A stretch of 64,000 nucleotides of DNA from Odontesthes bonariensis (Eukaryota; Chordata; Actinopteri; Atheriniformes; Atherinopsidae), in assembly GCF_027942865.1 (NCBI RefSeq), contig NC_134510.1, positions 11,932,743 through 11,996,742 of the forward strand, in the 5' to 3' direction. The notes under the pieces are model-generated. The model was given only the letters and a program-made list of their open reading frames with translations, ran no database searches and was not told where the DNA came from. A program made the translations under genes and the position numbers. Position 1 is the first letter of the stretch. Every line of letters starts with the position of its first letter. Shown here in pieces: positions 56,935-64,000 of this stretch.

Positions 56935-57184
56935 TACTAAAAGGAATATTTGACGACACTGTCGGCGGGCCCAGGCATCATTCCAGCGAATATGTGGGTC
57001 TGCGTTGTCTTCGTGTTGAAGGGGAATATTGACGAGGCATGCAGCTTCATGGAAGACTCTCGTTCTGAGTGATGGGACTGTGATAGCAATTTTCCTGCAC
57101 CTTGAAACGGGACAAGAAAATCTTATTTCACTCCTTGCCGATAGTTGTCTTTTCATCTGACGACTGTGTCAGTCACACAGAAAT

Positions 57185-57256
57185 TCCTCGTTAGTATAAT
57201 GGATAGTATCTCCGCCTGTCACGCGGAAGATCGGGGTTCGATTCCCCGACGGGGAG
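57185..57256 (+). tRNA. tRNA-Asp-GTC: tRNA-Asp (GTC), intact
   Basis: Same form as 33837 (D-loop T). Confidence 0.93.
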
Positions 57257-57749
57257 AGCTAGGTCTTTTATCAGCTGCCTGCCACCAAGTGATGATTGTT
57301 TTGATACTCTCACCCATCTTCGGCCTAAATGTCAATAGCCCCCTTCAAATAGCCTAACATGAGGCCAGGTTGCTTCGGTCAAAAGCCCTTTCCCGTTTAC
57401 TATGGTGTTAAGTGCAAACCAAGACCTTATAATCAACAATGTTCCTTTTGCTAATTATTCTGTCCTGCCCAAAGCACTGTAGAAGGTTGTGACAACACAG
57501 CTTGTTGAGCTGTGGTCAGAAGATTCTCATGCAACAAGTGTCTTGGCTGTTGTTTAACAGGGCTCCGGAGGCAAACAAATAGTAGGCATAGCATTTGGAA
57601 GCAAGAACTCTTCGGAGGTAAAGCGTTCACAATAATCTTTAAACTAGATGATGCAGTGGCAGAATAGCAATACGACATGGTATTGCTAAGCAAGGAGTAA
57701 ACTTGGGTTGCCTTGCCAGTGAAAATTTTTCTCTAGGAGAAATCTGCAA

Positions 57750-57832
57750 TGTCAGAAGTGGGATTTAAACCCACGCCTCCAGGGGAGATTGCGACCTGAA
57801 CGCAGCGCCTTAGACCGCTCGGCCATCCTGAC
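57750..57832 (-). tRNA. tRNA-Leu-CAG: tRNA-Leu (CAG), edge variant
   Basis: The anticodon is CAG with stem CTGCG/CGCAA (one outer pair weakened). The T loop reads TTTAAAT, so C56 is lost and the B box is probably impaired. Confidence 0.8.
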
Positions 57833-58082
57833 TGCTAAAAGGAATATTTGACGACACTGTCGTCGGGCCCAGGCATCATTCCAGCGAATATGTGGGTGTG
57901 CGTTGTCTTCGTGTTGAAGGGGAATATTGACGAGGCATGCAGCTTCATGGAAGACTCTCCTTCTGAGTGATGGGACTGTGATAGCAATTTTCCTGCACCT
58001 TGAAACGGGACACCAAAATCTTATTTCACTCCTTGGCGATAGTTGTCTTTTCATCTGACGACTGTGTCAGTCACACAGAAAT

Positions 58083-58154
58083 TCCTCGTTAGTATAATGG
58101 ACAGTATCTCCGCCTGTCACGCGGAAGATTGGGGTTCGATTCCCCGACGGGGAG
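58083..58154 (+). tRNA. tRNA-Asp-GTC: tRNA-Asp (GTC), edge variant
   Basis: C49 to T gives a T49-G65 wobble in the T stem; it should still fold. Confidence 0.9.
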
Positions 58155-58647
58155 AGCTCGGTCTTTTATCAGCTGCCTGCCACCAAGTGATGATTGTCTT
58201 GATACTCTCACCCATCTTCGGCCTAAATGTCAATAGCCCCCTTCAAATAGCCTAACATGATGCCAGGTTTCTTCGGTCAAAAGCCCTTTCCCGTTTACTA
58301 TGGTGTTAAGTGCAAACCAAGACCTTATAATCAACAATGTGCCTTTTGCTAATGATTCTGTCCTGCCCAAAGCACTGTAGAAGGTTGTGACAACACAGCT
58401 TGTTGAGCTGTGGTCAGAAGATTCTCATGCAACAAGTGTCTTGGCTGTTGTTTAACAGGGCTCCTGATGCAAACAAATAGTAGGCATAGCATTTGGAAGC
58501 AAGAACTCTTCGGAGGTAAAGCGGCCACAATAATCTTTAAACTAGATGATGCAGTGGCAGAATAGCAATACGACATGGTATTGCTAAGCAAGGAGTAAAC
58601 TTGAGTTGCCTTGCCAGTGAAAATGGTCCTCTAGGAGAAATCTGCAA

Positions 58648-58730
58648 TGTCAGAAGTGGGATTTGAACCCACGCCTCCAGGGGAGACTGCGACCTGAACG
58701 CAGCGCCTTAGACCGCTCGGCCATCCTGAC
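58648..58730 (-). tRNA. tRNA-Leu-CAG: tRNA-Leu (CAG), intact
   Basis: All stems pair and the anticodon is CAG. With 59546 this is the copy closest to the standard vertebrate tRNA-Leu-CAG. Confidence 0.93.
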
Positions 58731-58980
58731 TACTAAAAGGAATATTTGACGACACTGTCGGCGGGCCCAGGCATCATTCCAGCGAATATGTGGGTCTGCG
58801 TTGTCTTCGTGTTGAAGGGGAATATTGACGAGGCATGCAGCTTCATGGAAGACTCTCCTTCTGAGTGATGGGACTGTGATAGCAATTTTCCTGCACCTTG
58901 AAACGGGACACCAAAATCTTATTTCACTCCTTGCCGATAGTTGTCTTTTCATCTGACGACTGTGTCAGTCACACAGAAAT

Positions 58981-59052
58981 TCCTCGTTAGTATAATGGAC
59001 AGTATCTTCGCCTGTCACGCGGAAGATCGGGGTTCGATTCCCCGACGGGGAG
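58981..59052 (+). tRNA. tRNA-Asp-GTC: tRNA-Asp (GTC), stem wobble
   Basis: Anticodon stem TTCGC/GCGGA has a T28-G42 wobble; otherwise intact. Confidence 0.9.
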
Positions 59053-59545
59053 AGCTAGGTCTTTTATCAGCTGCCTGCCACCAAGTGATGATTGTCTTGA
59101 TACTCTCACCCATCTTCGGCCTAAATGTCAATAGCCCCCTTCAAATAGCCTAACATGATGCCAGGTTTCTTCGGTCAAAAGCCCTTTCCCGTTTACTATG
59201 GTGTTAAGTGCAAACCAAGACCTTATAATCAACAATGTGCCTTTTGCTAATGATTCTGTCCTGCCCAAAGCACTGTAGAAGGTTGTGACAACACAGCTTG
59301 TTGAGCTGTGGTCAGAAGATTCTCATGCAACAAGTGTCTTGGCTGTTGTTTAACAGGGCTCCTGATGCAAACAAATAGTAGGCATAGCATTTGGAAGCAA
59401 GAACTCTTCGGAGGTAAAGCGGCCACAATAATCTTTAAACTAGATGATGCAGTGGCAGAATAGCAATACGACATGGTATTGCTAAGCAAGGAGTAAACTT
59501 GAGTTGCCTTGCCAGTGAAAATGGTCCTCTAGGAGAAATCTGCAA

Positions 59546-59628
59546 TGTCAGAAGTGGGATTTGAACCCACGCCTCCAGGGGAGACTGCGACCTGAACGCA
59601 GCGCCTTAGACCGCTCGGCCATCCTGAC
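59546..59628 (-). tRNA. tRNA-Leu-CAG: tRNA-Leu (CAG), intact
   Basis: Same form as 58648. Confidence 0.93.
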
Positions 59629-59878
59629 TACTAAAAGGAATATTTGACGACACTGTCGGCGGGCCCAGGCATCATTCCAGCGAATATGTGGGTCTGCGTT
59701 GTCTTCGTGTTGAAGGGGAATATTGACGAGGCATGCAGCTTCATGGAAGACTCTCCTTCTGAGTGATGGGACTGTGATAGCAATTTTCCTGCACCTTGAA
59801 ACGGGACACCAAAATCTTATTTCACTCCTTGCCGATAGTTGTCTTTTCATCTGACGACTGTGTCAGTCACACAGAAAT

Positions 59879-59950
59879 TCCTCGTTAGTATAATGGACAG
59901 TATCTTCGCCTGTCACGCGGAAGATCGGGGTTCGATTCCCCGACGGGGAG
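59879..59950 (+). tRNA. tRNA-Asp-GTC: tRNA-Asp (GTC), stem wobble
   Basis: Same form as 58981. Confidence 0.9.
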
Positions 59951-60443
59951 AGCTAGGTCTTTTATCAGCTGCCTGCCACCAAGTGATGATTGCTTTGATA
60001 CTCTCACCCATCTTCGGCCTAAATGTCAATAGCCCCCTTCAAATAGCCTAACATGAGGCCAGGTTGCTTCGGTCAAAAGCCCTTTTTCGTTTACTATGGT
60101 GTTAAGTGCAAACCAAGACCTTATAATCAACAATGTTCTTTTTGCTAATGATTCTGTCCTGCCCAAAGCACTGTAGAAGGTTGTGACAACACAGCTTGTT
60201 GAGCTGTGGTCAGAAGATTCTCATGCAACAAGTGTCTTGGCTGTTGTTTAACAGGGCTCCGGAGGCAAACAAATAGTAGGCATAGCATTTGGAAGCAAGA
60301 ACTCTTCGGAGGTAAAGCGTTCACAATAATCTTTAAACTAGATGATGCAGTGGCAGAATAGCAATACGACATGGTATTGCTAAGCAAGGAGTAAACTTGA
60401 GTTGCCTTGCCAGTGAAAATGGTCCTCTAGGAGAACTCTGCAA

Positions 60444-60526
60444 TGTCAGAAGTGGGATTTGAACCCACGCCTCCAGGGGAGACTGCGACCTGAACACAGC
60501 GCCTTAGACCGCTCGGCCATCCTGAC
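60444..60526 (-). tRNA. tRNA-Leu-CAG: tRNA-Leu (CAG), class D form
   Basis: Same form as 33504. Confidence 0.9.
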
Positions 60527-60776
60527 TACTAAAAGGAATATTTGACGACACTGTCGGCGGGCCCAGGCATCATTCCAGCGAATATGTGGGTCTGCGTTGT
60601 CTTCGTGTTGAAGGGGAATATTGACGAGGCATGCAGCTTCATGGAAGACTCTCCTTCTGAGTGATGGGACTGTGATAGCAATTTTCCTGCACCTTGAAAC
60701 GGGACACCAAAATCTTATTTCACTCCTTGCCTATAGTTGTCTTTTCATCTGACGACTGTGTCAGTCACACAGAAAT

Positions 60777-60848
60777 TCCTCGTTAGTATAATGGACAGTA
60801 ATTCCGCCTGTCACGCGGAAGATCGGGGTTCGATTCCCCGACGGGGAG
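60777..60848 (+). tRNA. tRNA-Asp-GTC: tRNA-Asp (GTC), last copy, D-stem change
   Basis: GTAAT replaces GTATC between the D arm and anticodon stem, weakening the outer D-stem pair. The anticodon arm and B box are intact. Confidence 0.87.
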
Positions 60849-61301
60849 ATCTAGGTCTTTTATCAGCTGCCTGCCACCAAGTGATGATTGCTTTCATACT
60901 CTCACCCATCTTCGGCCTAAATGTCAATAGCCCCCTTAAAATAGCCTAACATGATGCCAGAGGTCCGTTTCACGTAGCAGGTTTAGTGAAAACTCTGAGT
61001 AGATTAACCCTGAAATGAGTGAAACCCTGAGTTTTCCGTTTCACAAAGGGAGGTAACTCAACCCCGAGAAAGAGGGGTAACTCTAGCCTGTTTCACAAAG
61101 AGAGGTAACTTAAACTCACGGTCAGTTACCGGAGTAACAGACTCTCTGAACCTAACCTGGTCGGGACCAGGTTTTATTCAAGAAACCTTGAGTTTCTTTC
61201 TGTCTCCGCCCTCTTTCAGCCACACACGCCATTTGATTTCCTCATTCATTCAGTCAGCAGAGCGAGTTCTTCTACTTCTAGAAGTCATTAGGCACAGTAG
61301 G

Positions 61302-61451
61302 AGGCGACTTTTTTCACGAACATGTCCTTTTGACAACGACCCCGTGGATGAAGGTGCAGGATTATTGCGCAGAGAAATAAATATTCGTCGGAGATGGTTA
61401 TCAGACCGCGCACAGATTTTTGCATTTAAAGACAATTATTTTTTTGAGCGG
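61302..61451 (+). pseudogene. HARBI1-like transposase N-terminal remnant
   Basis: The frame around 61344-61451 reads DPVDEGAGLLRREI, then RRRWLSDRAQIFAFKDNYFFER. This resembles the first exon of fish HARBI1-type nucleases (a basic RR region followed by DRxxxxAFxDDYLxERYRFS). The nuclease core with its DDE residues is not present downstream, so only the start of the gene survives. Confidence 0.6.
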
Positions 61452-61739
61452 CACCATCAGAATGTGTTGGGACAAAAGAAAAAAAAGACATAAAAGACAA
61501 ATAAATATTTGTAATAATAGGCTTAAAAAAGACATATATAGGCCTATTATATTTTATAAAGGCACTCGTGTCTTGGGGGTGGACTCCCTCCGGGGATTCC
61601 CTCAGCCACTGCCCTCCCGTTAGAGGTGGTCGTGCTGGGCACCACCCGTTTTACGGGCATCTGCCTTATTTCTGTTGGCTCAGTAGAAGTCTGTGTTAGT
61701 TTAAATAGGCTTAATTATTTAACAGAACACGATATAGAT

Positions 61740-61937
61740 GATGACTCTAAATTGTCCTTCGGAGTGACTGTGAGTGTGCATGGTTGTTTGTCTCGTTTGT
61801 CTCTATGTGGCCCTGCGATGGACTGGCGGCCTGTCCAGAGTGTACCCCGCCTCTTGCCCATTGACCGCTGGGATAGGCTCCAGCCCCCCCGCGACCCGAC
61901 TGACAGATTCAGCGGTATAGATAATGGATGGATGGAT
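61740..61937 (+). mobile_element. Truncated L2/SINE-like retroelement tail, nested in Harbinger
   Basis: 198 bp bearing the common fish tail motif (CCCTGCGATGGACTGGCGGC, then TAGGCTCCAGCCCCCCCGCG) and ending in GGATGGATGGAT. A perfect 9-bp duplication GATATAGAT lies at 61731-61739 and 61938-61946, so it inserted by target-primed reverse transcription after the Harbinger was in existence. It is 5'-truncated, with no coding part. Confidence 0.8.
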
Positions 61938-62082
61938 GATATAGATTAGAAGACATAGTTTATGTGTGTGAAAACAGCATTATGTTGGAAATAAAATAAC
62001 TGCACAGTCAAATAGCCACTTAATATTTATTTTACAGTGTAAAACATGATCAAAATGAGGTATCTCCATGCCGAGGTCTCAC

Positions 62083-62152
62083 CTGTTTGAACAATGTTTT
62101 ATATTTCATCTTAAACTCCTGCCAAGAGCGCTTGTCCCCTGCGGGATTGCAC
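62083..62152 (-). pseudogene. Myb/SANT-like exon of Harbinger accessory gene (remnant)
   Basis: On the minus strand an acceptor-like TTTAG precedes 70 bp encoding NPAGDKRSWQEFKMKYKTLFKQ (written in two blocks: NPAGDKRSW and QEFKMKYKTLFKQ), followed by a donor CAG|GTGAG. The W-x5-K-x-KYK pattern is that of the Myb/SANT-like (MSANTD) protein which Harbinger elements encode opposite the transposase. Only this exon is recognisable. Confidence 0.6.
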
Positions 62153-62574
62153 CTAAATGAAACAAATGAATGGGCTACCATTCAAGCAGTTTCCCTGTAA
62201 TATTATTGTGATTGCAAAGGACTACATTTAAACTTACACTTTTGCTGCTGCAAAGGTGTTGCACTTATTTCTAAAAACGTATTGAAACTCGCCGTATGAG
62301 CGCATTCAGATTTCCAATTCGAGGTTGGTTAAAAACGTAGCCCCTCCTCTTCCCTGTTGCCAAGGTGACTCGTCGAATCGGGGCTCCATTGATGCTGGCT
62401 TTTTAAAGTTGTGGTGCACGCGCTAAACTCAAGGTGAACTTACTCAGAGTTGATTAACCTCACTCAAATCAGCGTTTCTGGAACCAAAAACTCAGGGTTT
62501 TCTATCTCAGAGTAACTCAGAGATCAGGAATAGACTCAGAGTTGGTTGAACCTGTTACGTGAAACGGACCCAAG

Positions 62575-63090
62575 GTTTCTTCGGTCAAAAGCCCTTTCCC
62601 GTTTACTATGGTGTTAAGTGCAAACCAAGACCTTATAATCAACAATGTGCCTTTTGCTAATGATTCTGTCCTGCCCAAAGCACTGTAGAAGGTTGTGACA
62701 ACACAGCTTGTTGAGCTGTGGTCAGAAGATTCTCATGCAACAAGTGTCTTGGCTGTTGTTTAACAGGGCTCCTGAAGCAAACAAATAGTAGGCATAGCAT
62801 TTGGAAGCAAGAACTCTTCGGAGGTAAAGCGGCCACAATAATCTTTAAACTAGATGATGCAGTGGCAGAATAGCAATACGACATGGTATTGCTAAGCAAG
62901 GAGTAAACTTGGGTTGCCTTGCCAGTGAAAATAGTTCTCTAGGAGAAGTCTGCAATGTCAGAAGTGGGATTTGAACCCACGCCTCCAGGGGAGACTGCGA
63001 CCTGAACACAGCCCCTTAGACCACTCGGCCATCCTGACTACTTAAAGGAATATTAGACGACACTGTCGGCGGGCTCAGAAATCATTCCAG
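62575..63090 (+). repeat. Right edge unit of the 898-bp array (partial)
   Basis: The sequence resumes after the Harbinger insertion at GTTTCTTCGG and runs through the tail-to-tail spacer, tRNA-Leu and the first 50 bp of the head-to-head spacer, then diverges abruptly after ATCATTCCAG. It carries more private changes than interior units. There is no tRNA-Asp after it. Confidence 0.9.
62956..63038 (-). tRNA. tRNA-Leu-CAG: tRNA-Leu (CAG), last copy, diverged
   Basis: Anticodon CAG with the CTGTG wobble stem. Private changes are GAGTGGTC in the D loop (G18-G19 kept) and AAGGGGCT before the anticodon stem. It is plausible as a functional gene, but its upstream region is non-array DNA beyond 63090. 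Confidence 0.85.
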
Positions 63091-64000
63091 TGGGGTGCCA
63101 TGACCTAAACGTGTGGAAAGTTATAAATCATATCTGTCCATTTAGCCTTCTTACACTTGCTCTGACTTAAACTGCTACTGTGTCAATGCTAAATGATGAA
63201 AAGAAGTTCTAACTCAAAGGTCACAACAATAAGGATCAAAAGAAATGTGTGTCCCTGTATAGGTCGCTCACTGTGTCAGGAGAAACCGAGTCCTTTCAGG
63301 CACTAGATCTCAACGAAGAAAAGACTTGAGCCTGAAAAGTTGTCCACAAGACAAAATGTATAAAATATGAAGTATACTATTAATTTAAGATGGCTCTGTC
63401 AGAAGTCAGCCATGGTGCCTGAGAACTTTAAGCAATGGACCTGTATTTAATTTGGCCAAAGGTCATTTCTATCCGTGCCCTTGTTTTAGCATGTGCATGT
63501 GCATGCCCTTGTTCCTGGATCAGGATATGGTGTGAGGACGTACGGCCAGCATGCATAGCCTCTGTCCCCAAGCAGGACACCATTGAACTCTCCTGCAGAA
63601 TAAGAGAAATGTTGGATGGATATACATGTGTTAAGACTTGGCAATTTGATGCAATATGTGCCTTATATGGCTATCTATAATAAAGTATGACGAGCACTTT
63701 AAATTCCTTAAGATGACCTCTACACCTGACCTCTCATTACATTACCAAAATTCTGCCTATGCTACACCTTACTTCAAAAGTACACTCCTTCAGGTAAGTA
63801 AAATTCTTGCACCTTGTGCAAACCTCTGTGCCAGGATGCTCGGAAGATCCTAGAATCATGAACTGATCCCGGCCATTTAGCCTCAATGTTGGAAATGAAA
63901 TGACCTCCATCACAGATCATCTGTATGCTCGGAGGATAGGACTCAATGATGAGGTTTCACAGGGCATAAATGTAACATTGCTCAGCATTACTCAAAGGGG
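63091..64000. other. Unique flank, nothing recognised
   Basis: This is AT-rich single-copy-looking sequence with only short open frames on either strand, and none resembles a known protein. No tRNA, satellite unit or transposon end is seen. Confidence 0.4.

Larger units (their letters stand above)
7205..60960 (+). repeat. tRNA-Leu/tRNA-Asp tandem satellite, 898-bp unit, about 60 units
   Basis: All 60 tRNA-Asp starts from 7795 to 60777 and all 60 tRNA-Leu positions from 7462 to 60444 step by exactly 898 bp (59 x 898 = 52982). Each unit contains tRNA-Leu on minus, a 250-bp head-to-head spacer, tRNA-Asp on plus, and a 493-bp tail-to-tail spacer. Units are nearly identical and differ by class-specific substitutions. 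The perfect register shows no net indel among 60 units, which points to recent, continuous homogenisation by unequal exchange or gene conversion. The small conserved open frames inside the unit are by-products of this identity. Confidence 0.95.
60961..62571 (+). mobile_element. PIF/Harbinger DNA transposon relic inserted in the array
   Basis: The left end GGTCCGTTTCACGTA (from 60962) and the right end TACGTGAAACGGACC (to 62570) are perfect inverse copies, and repeats of the type ACTCAGAGTT run inward from both ends. Flanking triplets CAG (60958-60960) and AAG (62572-62574) fit a 3-bp duplication with one later change. Distances confirm the insertion: tRNA-Leu 60444 to 62956 is 898 + 1614 bp, that is 1611 bp of element plus 3 bp. 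It contains remnants of both Harbinger genes, so it is a decayed, internally deleted copy. Confidence 0.85.

Noticed and set aside
7205-60960. CRISPR array or bacterial repeat region
   Set aside because: The repeat is 898 bp with nearly identical spacers and eukaryotic tRNA genes; there are no short repeats with unique spacers.
7205-60960. Whole array as an assembly error
   Set aside because: Units differ by many consistent class-specific changes in an ordered pattern, and both ends carry unique insertions, which a simple collapse or expansion error would not make. Exact copy number still cannot be trusted without read depth.
61626-61949. Open frame of 107 residues in the Harbinger element
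   Set aside because: It runs through the nested L2/SINE-like tail and its GGAT repeats, so it is chance coding across two elements.
7172-62899. Small open frames of about 64-100 residues repeated on both strands at 898-bp steps
   Set aside because: They are identical only because the units are. They overlap the tRNA genes and their promoters, have no recognisable domain, and break or extend freely between unit classes. They are not protein genes.
63435-63853. Short open frames in the right flank
   Set aside because: No recognisable motif, no clear splice context and no similarity to a known family.

Overview
This is vertebrate, almost certainly teleost fish, nuclear DNA. The evidence is a set of fish-type mobile elements (a GTF2IRD2-like hAT, a BED-finger hAT exon, a PIF/Harbinger element, an L2/SINE-like 3' tail ending in GGAT repeats, and two solo LTRs), an exon resembling the P2X7-like C-terminal-domain proteins common in fish, and eukaryotic tRNA genes with internal A and B boxes. 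No bacterial features are present. No complete ordinary protein-coding gene is visible.

The window is dominated by a satellite built from tRNA genes. A unit of exactly 898 bp carries one tRNA-Leu gene on the minus strand and one tRNA-Asp gene on the plus strand. They sit head to head across a 250-bp spacer, and a 493-bp tail-to-tail spacer separates neighbouring units. From 7462 to 60848 there are 60 consecutive units in perfect 898-bp register. With the interrupted edge units the array holds about 61.1 units, giving 61 tRNA-Asp-type genes, 61 full tRNA-Leu-type genes and one tRNA-Leu fragment. The units fall into recurring classes arranged as a higher-order repeat: mainly a trimer of 2694 bp, often paired into a 5388-bp hexamer, with tetramer (3592 bp) phases near 33-50 kb. 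Classes differ at informative tRNA positions. The Leu anticodon is AAG (46 copies), CAG (11) or CAA (4). Five Asp-body genes have anticodon GTT. Sixteen Asp-body genes have lost the key B-box C56.

Layout: 1-660 holds a 355-bp solo LTR with perfect 5-bp target duplications. 660-2755 is a decayed hAT transposase. 2831-3184 is a CRE/ETS-bearing promoter-like stretch and a first exon of P2X7-like type. 3395-4164 is a minus-strand BED-finger hAT exon with its 5' end. The array starts at 4395, inside a tRNA-Leu gene. A 2.2-kb LTR-like element with a 4-bp target duplication interrupts the first unit (4991-7204). The uninterrupted array runs 7205-60960. A 1.6-kb Harbinger element, which itself carries a nested 198-bp retroelement tail, interrupts the last unit (60961-62571). 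The array ends at 63090, and 63091-64000 holds nothing I recognise.

The most interesting object is the array itself: a tRNA-gene satellite with centromere-like higher-order structure. It carries defective and anticodon-shifted tRNA genes along as passengers, and the canonical-anticodon tRNA-Leu-CAG copies lie toward its right edge. Everything here is read by eye; no alignment or tRNA-folding program was run.
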